Assembly (NCBI RefSeq): GCF_963966145.1
Contig: NC_091049.1
Location: 23,498,001 to 23,562,000, forward strand
Source: Tenebrio molitor
Taxonomy: Eukaryota > Arthropoda > Insecta > Coleoptera > Tenebrionidae
Reading direction: 5' to 3'
Length of the DNA stretch: 64,000 nucleotides
The notes under the pieces are model-generated. The model did not search any database and had not been told where the DNA came from. It was given only the letters and a program-made list of their open reading frames with translations. Made by a program: the position numbers and the translations under genes. Positions 10,790 to 23,900 of the stretch are shown here, piece after piece (position 1 is the first letter of the stretch; each line of letters starts with the position of its first letter).

Positions 10790-11024
10790 ACGGGTGACTA
10801 TTAAAATTTTCACTTAGGGTGGGCTATGGATCATTCTTTGTTTTCCGTTGCACCTTAGACACTGACAAGTTTGACATTCAATAAATGTTTTTTCTCTTAA
10901 TTTGGTTATGTTTCAATTGTACTGACTGACATTTGTCGTTCGTTCTTGCGTGTGTCTAAAGTAACACAAAAAATAAAAACTCGTTCAAAGCCAACTCCAA
11001 GTGAAAATTTTAATAGTCACCCGT
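10790..11024. mobile_element. mariner-type MITE (ACGGGTGACTATT family), copy 1
   Basis: 235 bp with TIR ACGGGTGACTATTAAAATTT extending to GGCT, flanked by TA on both sides. A second copy sits at 62433-62681. No coding potential. Confidence 0.85.
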
Positions 11025-11026
11025 TA

Positions 11027-12044
11027 TTAACACAATAGGGAATGCTCCGTCCTGACAATGCTAGCTAGGTCCATGGATTCTACAAATACTTGAATTGTCG
11101 CTCTCTTAAGTTGATCTTTTGCGAATACTCATGGAACCTTTCGATCAAGCCTGGAGTAGTAACGGGCAGAATAAAAAGAAAAGGTGTCATCAGATTTATG
11201 ATTAAAAACTCTTGTCACATGTCAGCTGTTTTGTCAACGATCCAGAACCCCATTAATATGTGCCGTGGCTTCAGTGTTCTGCGCCGCAACAGAGCTAATT
11301 GAGAGAAGTGGACAAAAGCGGAGCCTCCCCTACTACGAGAGTTCCAAGGAACGAAATTTAAAATTTGTTTTGGAAAAGGTCGTCTTGGTGAGAACGCGTT
11401 TCTCCGATCGTTAAATAAAAAAAAATCACATACTTTGCAACGAAGAATTTAAAACAAATTAAGTAAAAAAATTAATTAAAAATCAAATTTTCGAAGAAAA
11501 TTATTTAGCATGACTTTTGTGCAGGCAGATTGGAATAAATTTACATAATTTGAAAATCTAAATTGGGTTTGAAACTCGTCTATATAAGTGCTAAAAGTTA
11601 AATTTTTGTCGTTCCTCTTTTGCTTGAATTTTCCAAATCTTTTCTAATGAGTTTGAAATTATTCATTGTATTTAGTTATTTTCTTCTTTTGCTCCATTGT
11701 AGTTAAAATGCATTAATATAATGAATTTGTAATGTTTCCAAGGATGTGTCTTTTGCTTTATAGTTCGTGCGGTTGCCTAAAAAATTTAATGTGCACCTCG
11801 GCCAAAAAGTGCCTTTTGTCCTCGCCTGTTTTCAAGTCTCGGCTCTGCCTCGACTAGAAAACCCAAACTCGGACGAAAAAGTTGCACTTTTTGACCTTGA
11901 TACACAAATAACTATTCTATTTACCATTTTTTCGAAAAATCTTTCTAAACCCAGATAAATTTTAATCAATTTGATCATAAATTCTGATATCCGCCAAAGT
12001 GTCCGGGCGTACATTAAAAGCGGAAGGAGATAAAAACTTAGAGA
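11027..12044. other. unassigned sequence
   Basis: No gene supported. Several short open frames but no splice-flanked or domain-bearing one. Confidence 0.3.
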
Positions 12045-12130
12045 ATCAAGCAAAAATAATTCTTTATTCGTTGTGAGAGTGACATTGAAGTTCCGCACCA
12101 TACTTGATCAAGGGCATAAACCTTTAAATT
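12045..12130 (-). pseudogene. relic of the 60860-61910 mariner-family element
   Basis: The complement reads GCCCTTGATCAAGTATGGTG...TTCAATGTCACTCTCAC...TTTTTGCTTGA, matching the 3' flank of the transposase relic at 61720-61805. Only the terminal non-coding part is present. Confidence 0.5.
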
Positions 12131-12263
12131 AGGCACGCTTGTGCTCCTCGAGCAATAGAAACTTAAGTTCTCACCATGTCGAAATTTTGTCGAATTGACT
12201 GGGCAGCATTATTCACACGAACAGTTCATTCTTGACGGTTCTAACTGGAGTCTCATACACAAT

Positions 12264-12432
12264 GGGCCGTATCACGACACCGTTATTAAAGTTGCCGATA
12301 ACTAAACTCGTGATTAAAGTAAACAAAAACGATATAGATTAATGCAGGTATAACATGCCAGAAAGAGATGAATTCGTCACCAAGGTAATTAGAGTAATGA
12401 TTAAATTTAATAAGGGTGTCGTGATACGGCCC
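12264..12432. mobile_element. MITE with TIR GGGCCGTATCACGACACC
   Basis: 169 bp with TIRs of about 27 bp (GGGCCGTATCACGACACC, then TTATTAAA), flanked by AAT on both sides. The superfamily is uncertain because a 3-bp AAT duplication is not typical of Harbinger TWA sites. Confidence 0.7.
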
Positions 12433-13768
12433 AATTTGTTTTAAGTAGCTCCATTAAATAAAGTCACTGGGATTCGTTCTAATAACAAGTGATAGAACCA
12501 TCTCGGGGTCAGGTTAGACCGAGGTCCGCCTTCGCCAACCAACCGTTTACCGACAAACAACGAGTGCTAGAACTGTCGCGGGGCTTCACGTTAACATCCC
12601 AGAGCCGCATGAACAAAGCCTAGCTCCGCCTCCGCTAACTAACCATTAACCCCACGGAACTTTGCTAGAGAAGCCCACGACTTCTCTACCTAGCTCCCAT
12701 TGGGTCGCACCTACAACATTCTGCCTCTGACTCATCAGAAACCTAGCGGTGCTTACTCAGCGACACATGGAACACCGAGTTTAATTCAACAGAACAAATA
12801 TTACAATATCACAAATCCAGGGCAACATAAGTAACAACTGGGTGTTTCTCGAGAGAAACAGAATGCAACAAATAATATCTACAAACATACCCTCTACCAC
12901 ACAGTCCTAGCACGCTAAACACCACGAATGCGGGTTAAACCGCCTAATTTTCGAATCGAACACAAACTATCTACACTGGACGACAGCGGGGTTGATTCCC
13001 TTTCAGCTCACGGTATTAGAAATCCTGGATCTCTCTTAACACTGTAACGGTCCGAATAGGTTCGATAAATTAAGAATTTTAATTCTAAAATAATTTCAAC
13101 GAAATATTTTAAATACCGTTCATTTGCGACGGAAATGCTGGCCAGTTGTAAAATTTATTGAAGCCGTGTCGGCACCACATTCCTCAAGTGAAATCTGCCA
13201 ACCTTTCTTTGAAAATTCAGGTACACGTCCTGTCCGAACACAACACAAAGATAACGGTTTTTATGGGAAAAGAAACATTGCAAAATTTACTCGTTCGACA
13301 ATTTGGGTGGTCCAGTTAAAATCAAGGGATAATTGAATTAATAAATTTGATGTTAGCAGGTTTCAAATTGAGAGAACCACAAAATTAATGTTCATTGGGT
13401 TAATAATTTACTTTTTTAGCATTCTCAAATTTGTGGCATATTTGTAATTAAAGGGCGAGAATTGCAAATTAGAAACAGAGCGCTTTATCGTAGAAAATAA
13501 CTAGAATCGTTTGCACTTTTAGTTAGAAAAGTAACAAAGTAAAATAGGAAAGGAGTCGGTAGAAAAAAAACAGAGACAACAGGTTAACGGTAAAGCCAGG
13601 TAGTCGTAGAAATCAGATGTGTGAGTGAGAGAGAGAGAATGAAAATTACGAAGTAATTATTAATTAGAACTGTTTTGGGGAATCAAACCAATGTAGAGCA
13701 AATTTTAGAAATAGCAGGTCAATGCATGATATAACACTTGCGTAACAGCGTTTCAAGCCCAATTTAGG
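12433..13768. other. GC-richer unassigned block
   Basis: The 12480-12960 part is clearly richer in G and C than its surroundings and may be remains of a long LTR or 5' leader, but no frame or LTR partner was found. Confidence 0.3.
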
Positions 13769-13985
13769 TTTCATTTTAATTATGTTTGTTTCATTTTAAT
13801 TATGTTTGTTTTATTTTAATTATGTTTGTTTCATTTTAATTATGTTTGTTTCATTTTAAATTATGTTTGTTTTGTTTTAATTATGTTTGTTTTATTTTAA
13901 ATTATGTTTGTTTCATTTTAATTATGTTTGTTTCATTTTAATTATGTTTGTTTCATTTTAAATTATGTTTATTTCATTTAATTCT
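13769..13985. repeat. minisatellite, 20-21 bp unit, about 10 copies
   Basis: Repeats of TTTCATTTTAATTATGTTTG with single-base variants (TTTTATT, TTTTGTT, an extra A). Spacers do not exist, so this is a direct tandem array. Confidence 0.92.
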
Positions 13986-13991
13986 GTCGAA

Positions 13992-14127
13992 TTCTTGTTG
14001 CTGATTTTTATTATTGTATAGAGCCAGTAATTCAGTGTTCGTGTTAATTCGGTTTGTCCCAATTTTAGATTGTGTTTGTTTCTTGATGCTGGTTTTTATT
14101 ATTGTATAGAGTCAGTAATTTAGTGTT
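13992..14127. repeat. imperfect direct duplication
   Basis: TTTTTATTATTGTATAGAGC and CAGTAATTCAGTGTTC recur about 78 bp later as TTTTTATTATTGTATAGAGT and CAGTAATTTAGTGTTC. Confidence 0.7.
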
Positions 14128-15639
14128 CTTTTTCAGGCTTCTAATTCAAGAACAAATTTGTAAATTTGGTCTGGTCCTAACAAAAGTCTAAATTTAAACA
14201 TTTAAAATAGTGGTGGAAAAACGGAAACTGTAATTTCAAAAGTTCTAGAGATTTCGAAAAGGCGTCGCGATCGGCGTAAAGTAGAACCGAGCTGATTGGT
14301 CACTTTGGTCAAGTAGGGGTTGCGAAAGTGGGGTGCGCCAGAAATGATAAAACCAATTGCGGAACGGGAAAGAGGGCTTTTTTGATTCACTCGGGGTTTG
14401 ATCTCCAAAGTAGCCGGAGGTACGTTCAGTACTTCCAGCAGCCATTTTGTGACCACGTTCTTTACATTCACAAGGTAAATTATTTCTCTAATTCTGGTAT
14501 ACTATTTGTAGTCATGATTTAATTAGTCAAACAGCATTTAGTTCTTTATCGTTCTAAAGTAAAGATTTTCTTATATTTTTATATCTTATATTTATATATT
14601 TTCTTTGAGCTTTTGATGACCACGTGACTCTTTAGAATCTTGTATTAATTTCTTTATCGCGAAGTATGTGATCTTCTTGCATTTACCGATTGGGGAAACC
14701 GTGCTTTCATCAAGGGGAACTAGTATAAATTCATTATAAAACATTTTCATTTATTATGTATGTTTTGGAGTCTCGAGATCGGGAAGCTACCGCCAGTGTC
14801 CATCGCACTCAATTAGCTGTGGTCCGGCGTAAGAGCACAAAATTCAGCCGCGTCACCCCCAAGGGGGCCAGCGACCAAACTAGGCCAGCTGACACCTGAA
14901 GAGAGGTACCCTTTGGCCCTGTTAGAACCTTTTTTCCCTTTTATTTTCGACCACCGGAGTAGACCGGGGTGATCTATGAGATTCCAGGGCATCGCGTCGG
15001 GTTCAATTTAATTGGGGTAATTGAAATCTAAATCGGATCACATAGTTCGCATCTCAAACTTCCATAATGCTGTTCGCGCCAGAAACTTCTGTATTTGCCC
15101 AGCGTAGTCATTTATTCATGAGTCAGGTCTCAATTCGAGGGCCGCGAGTCAAATCTCATTAGGTCAAATTTCCACCAACTTCGGTTATCAAATTCATTTA
15201 TTTATTTCTATAATTTGTTGGGACCAAACGGCACCACACTCGATTATTTGTTAAATAAAATTTAAGTGAAGTGTGCTCGATCGTTTTAATCCTATTTTTT
15301 TTGGAAAACCTCCGAAGGGACGGCCTCTCGTTAGAACCTAATTCAACAAAATAAAAATAAAACACAACGTAGGATCCATAAATATTTCTTTTCTCATTAT
15401 TTTTGTTTCGTATTTTTCCGCAAAATTTCATCCGAGGGAATGCGGCAACCAACAATACACCCAATGAGGGAGGAAAAAAAATCATTTAGGAGAAGTCAAG
15501 GAAGTCGAAAGGTTACAACACCGTGGATTCTTTTCAAAAAAAAAACACCCTCATACATCGGAACCGCCAAAAAAAGGAACTCTCTCCCCCTATCTACCCT
15601 CTACCTGCAGTCTTCCCAACCCGGTCTCTAAGTTCCTAG
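14128..15639. other. unassigned, GC-variable sequence
   Basis: Overlapping open frames near 14202-14522 on both strands have no recognisable motif. The 14770-15010 part is GC-rich and resembles a retroelement leader, but nothing decisive was seen. Confidence 0.3.
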
Positions 15640-16150
15640 TCTATCCGGTAGCACAATGAGGAGGTGCACTGTCGTGTAGGTACCACATGTCGCGTCGTGT
15701 GGCTAAAGGTACATCTTCCCACAGCTCATTTGACACGTTTTGACGAATTCCAAGTACGCTGTACCACTTAATCACGGGGGTTAAATTTGAGGTGCAATTA
15801 AACGAGATCCGATTATTCCCGCCCATACATTTATGGAAAATTGTTCTTTAAGCCTGCGCTCCATGACTTGATGAGGATTTTCATCAGACCACACATTGGT
15901 GTTATGGTTGTTAAATACTCCCTCACGTTAAAATCAGCTTCATCAGTTGCCTGAGAAAGTTTGGTGCTTCATGTATTTTTTGGAGAATCCACTGATAGCA
16001 GGCCATCCTGCGAGCTGAATCTCCAGGTTGAAGAGCTTGAACCCGTTGGACATGAAAGAGATGTAAACCTTGTTCACGTAATGTGCGATACAATAAAAGT
16101 AGAAACATCTACACGTAGGGCAAGTCTTCTTATTCTCAAGTTTGGCTCTT
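15640..16150 (-). pseudogene. IS630/mariner-family transposase relic
   Basis: The complement reads, across frames, YRTLREQGLHLFHVQRVQAL, ARRMACYQWILQKIHEAPNF, a TDEADF block with the first catalytic Asp, NVWSDENPHQVMERRLKEQF, VWAGIIGSRL and VPLATRRDMWYLHDSAPPHC with the second Asp. This order matches the mariner-like transposases common in arthropods that end in a GGHFEHL-type tail. At least three frameshifts and a truncated C-terminus make it dead. The same family appears at 25770, 41548 and 61380. Confidence 0.75.
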
Positions 16151-16750
16151 CGTCAATGATTCCTGTAAACAGGGGATACGCTTTTTGGGTAAAAACTTGT
16201 AAAAACTTTCGTATTTTTCATTGCGATTATTTTGAAATGGAAAGTTAAAACAAAATGGAAAGGGGTTTCAATGTATAAAAACTTAATGCTTTTAGAAAAA
16301 TTATAAATAAATTCTGGGAGTTTCCTCCGAGCTGTACCGGTGATTAAAGTTTCCTCATGGACTTCCATAACAGCCTGCATTCAATCATGAATAAAATACT
16401 TACCTACTCGTACATATTTATTTCATTTTCAATACGGCCTGTATATTTCCATATGTCTTATCGCTGATATTTTTCAACATATACATTTTAACTAATGTAT
16501 CTAGTTGGTAAATTGAGAATTTCACCTTCCCCAAAATCTTGATTGCGTCCGTCCTTGGAAGCACCCCACTAAATACCAAACTAACGCTGTTGTTATAATG
16601 ATTCAACATAAATGGAAAGTTTTACCAGATACATCAATTAAGGGATACACTCTTCTTCTTTTATTTAATTGTTACAATTAAGCAAAATAACAATATGTAT
16701 ATTCTACAAAAAAATTGCAAATGATGTCAATAAGATTCTAGAAAAGTCTG

Positions 16751-17941
16751 TTATTCTTCTATATGCTCATAACCTTCAATATTTCGAAAGTAATGCTGAA
16801 CAAAGGAATATATAAATGCTACTTGTTTCTAAAAAGAAAATTCGTTGAAAACTGTGGTTAAAATTTTACAGTTTCTTCATTACCGAATTATTCACAAAAT
16901 TTTTTTCTTCTTGCGATACGAATGGCATTACACACATCAATTTCTACTTCGTTTTCATATTTCTCAAGAATGTAGCATAACACCACAAATCAACCGCAAG
17001 CTCTGACTCCATCGCTGTTTTAATAATACAATGTTTTTTTAATAGAAATAAATAACAATGTTATTAATTACCTGCATGCCACCAAAAGTGTCCAATTTTT
17101 TGCATAGTTAAAATCTTTTATAATTTGAAAAAATTATCATTTGCATTTGGAAGTTTTTCTTTATCATTCCAATCAGTAAATTCGAATACTTCAACAAAAT
17201 TATCGTACAATATCTACAACAAACATGTCATTTCGTTTTTGGATTAAAAAATTTATAATTCTCACTGTTCCACCATTTTTCTTATACACTTGCAACTCTA
17301 GCTGAGTTTTTGTTACGTAACCTGTGTTCTCGCCTACCAAATATCTCACTGTAATTACTTTTGAAAAAGTGTTGCACCTTGTAGGCCACAGGAATTGTTT
17401 TCCCTAAATTTCGAACCAATTAATCTATTTTATTTTCATCGGTACGAAATGAGACTTCAAATTATATTTTTCTACGATATGCAAAAAGCGAGTGTTCATT
17501 GCATTGTTTTTAGTGGAAAAAGTCTTTATTGCACGCATCTGTTAACAGTCTGTCTACGATCGTGCAAAAAGTGAGTGTTCATTGCATTTTTCACACACGA
17601 CGTACAGGACTGAACTGTTGTTTATCGTTGTTTTTTTCTCGTTTTTTTTGTTCGATCGTAGAAGAAATGTTGTATGCAACACGTGCAAAAAGTCTTATTG
17701 CACTTGACATGTTGTCCCACTCGGCTCTTGGGACAATTTTCACGTCGCATGCAATAATCATTCACTTTTTGCACTTGTTGTATAAAATAACTATTTACGC
17801 TGTGCCTACTTACTCTAAGTTTATTTAAAAATAAGATGTGAGAAATTTTGTTTTCTACTACCACATTCCAAAATCTGGAAGACATTTCCTTTTGTGGTTG
17901 CTGCATGACTAAATATTTTTTATTTCTCTTATAACCGTCAA
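16751..17941 (-). pseudogene. copy 1 D2 domain exons 13-17, disrupted
   Basis: Exon 13 (17814-17941) opens D2 with VDGYKRNKKYLVMQQP and RFWNVVVENKISHILFL; exon 14 has GKQFLWPTRC. Exon 15 (17072-17213) is 4 nt shorter than its copy 2 partner and reads into a stop at 17118-17120. Exon 16 (16884-17014) is 5 nt shorter and also has TGA in place of a Leu TTG (GGT TGA TTT GTG). Exon 17 still encodes a C-terminus ending EHIEE and the stop at 16751-16753. The lesions are independent, so D2 is no longer under constraint in this copy. Confidence 0.85.
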
Positions 17942-20900
17942 CTTAAAAACGTAAAACCAATAAAGGAGATCTCTATGTTTCAAGAAAACTAACCATATGT
18001 TGGAGACGGAAGGTTATTTTTAGGGGTTGGGGATTTGGGGTTCCAAGATTTAACTAGCTTATCGTGCCAGCTAAATCGTGTTAAGTAGCTGAGCTGCTGT
18101 TTAATAACATTATTGTCGAAATTGTCCGCAAGAGATTTTTTGAATGGAGTTTCTAATTCCATTAAACATTCCAAAACGATCAAGTGTGTCAGTAAGTAAT
18201 GTTCCTAAAATTTAGTTTCGGTGTAAAGATTCCCTAAAGTGAGAAATCAGGTTTACCATCTTGTTGACCATATATGGTCTTTGTTCTCTCATGTGATTCA
18301 TCAAAGCGTAAAAATTAACTTCATTCTCTGCACTCGCCATTGCTAACGCTAGATCACATAAAATTAAAATCCCAGTTCTGTTTACTCCAAACCTGAAACA
18401 ATTAATTTTAAATTAATATTTCGTATATTTTTAAAATTTTGTACCCGGAATGAATTAAAACAACACTGTTTTCGGTAATTTGTCTTATATATTTTACAAC
18501 TGGTACTACAACGTTAGGGTACAACGTCGTATCTGTGTCCCATCTGAGTTGAAGATGTTTGATTCTTCTACAGTGCCGCATGTAGTAGATTTGAAAAACT
18601 CGGACGTCATGGTACTCATAATTTTCTTGTTGAACTAATTTAATTGTCATCTCTCCACATTCAAACAAAGTGTTCAACTTTTGCGGCCAGTACTCGGCAC
18701 ACATTCTCTGAAAAGACATGTAGTGACCCAGTTTAAAATTTAAAATTTTTAATTCCCGGTACCGCCACGAGAGCGCGCCAAATGGGAAGGTACTAGCGGC
18801 TAGACTAGGAACTAAGGGATGGGGTTGGTACTCTTGGCGAGTTGGGGGCGCTGTTGAAAAGCGGAAATATAGGGGGGGATGAAACGGGCTCGCGCGGGCG
18901 GTTGAAGGGGGTAGGTCACTTTTGTTGAGTTTTTCGAAACAAACACACCTTGCGAAGAGCGATCCAAGTTTCCCAAATTTGTAAGTTAAATCCGAACAAT
19001 TACACTACCGTCCCGGGTAGATATTTTGTGTCCCCGTGAAGAATCCGGCAGTTCCTTTTTTTATCCACACGGGCAATTATTTATCTCACGTGCGTTGTCC
19101 GTTGTTTTGTTTTTGGGACCAGGGCCACGTGGTAAGGGTATGTTGTAGATTTCATTTTGTTGCATGCTGTTTCATTAAGAAGCGCCCATTTGTTAATTTT
19201 AAGCATTATCCCTAAGTTTCTCCCGGGAGGTTCATTTTTTTTGCAATCTTGTAATTTCGGAAATGAGTAGCCGTCGTCCGGACCGCGTGCGTTCATTTTG
19301 TTTTTCTTTCACTAACATTGTTTAACGGCACGCGACCCGCCATATTTTTGTTTGGTATTGCCAGCGACTATTGTATTCCTGTTTAAAGTGTTTTTATTTT
19401 ATCCTTATTTAACTTCGCGCTTTGTTCTCTTTTATTTCCTCATTGTTTAATGTTGCGTTTTGTTTTGCTTATGTTATCCTTGTTTAATGTTGCGTTTGTT
19501 TTGCTTATTTTATCATTGTTTGATGTTGCGCTTTGTTTGTTGGATTGTCAAATCGTTGAATGTTACGCTTTGTTCGATAGAGCTAAACTCGTTTTTTTTT
19601 TCCGTCGTGTTGTTGCTAGATTTCGGAAAAGTTAAAGTAAAATGTTGTAAGTGCGCCCCTGTGGGAGCTAGGTGACAATCAGGAAGTCGTGGGGTAGTTT
19701 AGTAAATTTCTGTGGAAGCTACGGTTATTTAAAAACCGTTAGCGGGGGCGGACCTAGGTCTTCGCTTATGCGGCGGCGGGATGCTTTCGTGAAGCTTCCG
19801 TCGAGGTTATAGAGATTTCGGGGGCTTGTCGGGAAACGGTTGGTTGGGGACGGTGGAGCTAAATATTCGCTTATGCTGTTTAGTGATGCTACTCGTACGA
19901 CCCCGAAACGCTCTGTCACTCTTGCTTGGCCGGTGAAATAGTCTGACGTTCATTAATACCCCGAATATCTATAAACGTCGCTTGATTTCAAGATGATTCA
20001 GATTATTCTGCTGAGTCCCCTCGCGGCCGAAAGTTTGTTACCTCCAGCTCTAAGCTCCCGTTGGCGTACCTTGACCGCGTAGTTTCAAATAACCATTGTT
20101 TTTGTCATTAATCTAATTGTGAAATATGAGTAATACCTGGGATACGGTTTTTGAAGAGGGTTTTTCATCCGTCCCTGTCTGTAATAACTGCACCATAATT
20201 TGTTTACTTGTTTTGCAAGCTGTAACTGTCATTTTGTCTGTCATGTGCCCGTTTTTCTGTTATTTTAAATATTGTTGCATCCATCTAGTCGTTTAACTTT
20301 GTGATGTACTCAGCTAGTTAATTTCTCGTACTTCGTCAAACTTAATTTCTGTCCTATGTATTCGTTTCAATTTCTTTTTCATCAAAGTTATTACAGGCAT
20401 TTTTAATAAAAGGTATTTTGCGTCCCTCACATGTGTGTTTTATTTGCGGCACTCTTCCAACTGGAACCCTCATCGTTTGCATTCCGAACCTTTTTCCGCC
20501 AAAAGAAAAATCACAACGTAGGGCTCCTCCGATTCGATGACGATCACGACCACATTTGTTACCGTTTTGCGCAGGTTCAAATATTTGGCGGAAAAAGTAA
20601 TGTATCCAAATCATTACAGACAACAAAGTATAATTCTGTGACGACACCTTATTGGAAAACAAACCTTTTTATTTTCTATAAAATTCGTTGCCATTACAAT
20701 TGTTTCTATTTCTACTTGCCAAATTAACCTCCAAAAGTCTTTGATGGTATAAAATTTCGGCTCTTGACAAGATATATAAGTTTTTGAACGGTCATATCCC
20801 TACAAGTGCACCACATTATGTCACGTTTATAGCGAAAACAGTAGATATTGTAAAAAAGAGGACCGCAGAAGAAAAGAATTCAAGTTGTCTTGCGATCTCG

Positions 20901-23900
20901 GCGTAAAAGGCGTCAAGTTTTAGATTTAAGTTTTGATATTGTTCGTTTTTTAAATTTGAGACAGTTGTAGAAGCGATCTTGTATTGAACTCGTGCATAAT
21001 ATGGCTATTAAGACATGAGTATGCGCGAATTACGGCACGAGCCGTAAGCGAGTGTCGTAACGAATACGAGTATCTCAATAGCCATTAAATGTGAGTTGCA
21101 TACACTATTTTTTCTACGACTAGCTCTAATAATGAAAAAAGAAATTATGGACTGTCAAAATTGATAAATTCTAGATCTGTCAGATGCTCATGGCAATATT
21201 TGATATTGACTACATAGTAGTGCTGCACTTCTATTGGTTATAAACTTGTTTTAATGAAAAATCTGCATCTTAATGAATATCATTAAAGTACAGAGTAAAT
21301 GTCTAATAAATCAATTAAAGTATAGGAGTAGAAAAAATGTTTTTTTCAGTTACAAAATTACCATGTCTAACTTCCCGTCCGTATAAAAAATATTACTTTA
21401 TGCACTCGTTGCATGATAGTTACTTACATTACAAATGCGGCAGGCTAGATTTTACAGGGCGAGATCTTTATATTGAAGCACGACTGCGAAGGGGGAGTGT
21501 TTTAACAAAAACCGAACCATGTAAAATGCTTACCGCATTAGTATTGTAATAATTTTTTTGGCCGACGACCCATTACTCGTTTTCCCAAATTTGAAATTTG
21601 TTGTAACCAATAATTTCGCAAAACCTGTCAAAAACTGACATTTGATTAATGAAATGGCAGAAAGTTATCTATTATACGATTTACAGCACAAGATGGCGCC
21701 ATCAGATTTTAGACAAAAATAATTAAATTATGTTAATTTTTTAAAACTGAACGGTAGCGGTATCTTGTCTTAGTATAAATGAACTATATTTATGATAAGC
21801 TCACAGTTTTTTTTTGAAGGTCCCTGTAAGCTTAAAATTTTAGTGTTTGTTTACTCACTCCGTGCGGTAAAATGACAGATAGTTTGGTTAGTGTGTAAAA
21901 ATCAAAATACCGTAGCTGTTCAAAATGTGTAAACATATCTTTTAGAGTTAAGGAGGCCAAAAAATATTGTTCATGTTCTTACATTTATGTAGGTGGCGTT
22001 TATGTAATCATCCGTACCCATCCCTTCCAATGGCTGAAGAATAACTCTGGTGGCATCATCTGAAAATATATCATGTGTTTACGTAATTCTTCATTTATAC
22101 AATTTTATGCACTACATGGAATGTACGACTTATCCTTATTCTTATTAATGTTTCTACTTTCCAAACCGACTGCACATGATTTGGTTGGTGTTTCTTGAAA
22201 AGACTTTATAAAAATCAATAACATTAATAATTTTATATTGGTGCCCCACTTACGGAAAACTGAGTTTCGATTTGCTTAATTGAAACCATTGTTTTTTTTA
22301 AGTAGCTTTCTAAAAACTCTATTTTAATATTCGTACCAGTTGCCCCATTTTCTTCGCTAGGCACTATCATTAGCATTATTTTCTCCATCGTATCAATTTT
22401 GTTATCATTATTATTTTTCTGGCGGTATCTCTTGTAATAATAAACATAGCCCACTAATGTAACGAACAAAGATAATGTAATTAATACTGTTATCACAATT
22501 AACGTGATATTTAAGTTTAATCCCCGGTTACCATTCTTGAAAGCTAGAAATTAGAAAAGTTTGAAAGTCACAGTAAACAATAAATTGTAGTCAAAAAACA
22601 CTTTTCATCTTTGATGAACGTCACGTTAATTGAATACTAATCGAAATACATATCGGGTGTTTTTTTAAATTTTACCTCATAGTAGGCGTTGAAGAGTCGA
22701 TTGTGAACGCACTATACAGGTTACGGATCACTGATCAGCTGTTTAAATTTTACATTTTTACACGAGTGGTGCGTTCGCAATCGACTCTTCAACGCCTACT
22801 ACCAGGTGAAATTGAAAAAAACACCCGATAGTTTATTATACCAAACAAAGACAGTTTTAATGAAAGAGTTAGGGTTTCTCCACTTTTTTCAATGTTTTAT
22901 CACCTATAATAATTTTTGTCAAGGCAACATGTTTTAAAATGTACGTGAATTATTTTAAAGGGAATGATTTAAATTTCTCTAATTAAATGTAAATCAAAAT
23001 TCCAAAAACCAATCTTTAACTTCACTCGTTTATTTATGTGTATATTACACTGTAAGTGATGAAAGTGCCTGATTTTTCAACGAGCAATACATGATATACT
23101 CTCGAGCCGTCAGCGAGTGCGGATAGTATTGCGAGTTGAAAAATCGCACTTTGATCACGAATTGTGTATACTATTTTTTCCAACATCGTTTATGAAAACG
23201 AGTCTTAATTCTTTATAATTATTTTACTCCCCTATTTTTTTAATTTTCCGTATCTGGATTTCAATTAATGCAAATAACAGTGTTTTAAGTTTTTATATTA
23301 ATAAGTAGGTAGTAGATTATTATTAATGTAGTAGATTTCCTCACTAGTGAGTTTACTTTCTCCATTTTCCTCACTAGTGATGCAAACGCCTACTTTCCTC
23401 ACTAAATTGAGTGATGAAAGTATCATTTTCATTATCGATGTTGGAAAAAATTTTGTTGCCAACGGTTCCAACTCTCAAAGAACACAACGTGGGATAAATT
23501 GGGTTTCTTATTCTTGGAAATTTTCGGTTCGCTTTTTTGGTAAAAATATCATCATAATTCCAATACACTGCATTGTATAGAGTGAGGGACAATTTTTATG
23601 TTGGAAACTAACTAACAATTAATAAATGTTGTTAATTGGGGCAATATTCGATTCAAGATAATATGACCAATAAGCTTCTTATTTATTCTGACAATAACAT
23701 TAATTTACCTGCAACAGGATCCTCAATGGTGAGTTTCTTGCATAATTTACATGCCCGTTTGCAGTCCTTTTGAGATAACTCACTTGCTGTAATAAATGTA
23801 AGCGTAATTTTTTTTACAATAGAGTAGTTTTCAGTGGAGTACACAATATGCAATTTTTTGTAAAAATAGTGCTTAACAATCACTTACTATGGTGGTATGT

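Noticed and set aside
13769..13985. CRISPR-like array
   Set aside because: Units are contiguous without unique spacers, and the host is a eukaryote.
14202..14522. Small genes on both strands
   Set aside because: Overlapping frames in three readings, no motif, no splice pattern, and no sign of selection.
19450..19675. Leu/Phe-rich membrane proteins
   Set aside because: Low-complexity frames across the tandem repeat inside a solo LTR.
18719..20618. Ginger-type DNA transposon
   Set aside because: TG...CA ends and a 4-bp duplication would fit, but the termini are not good inverted repeats and promoter plus polyadenylation signals indicate an LTR.
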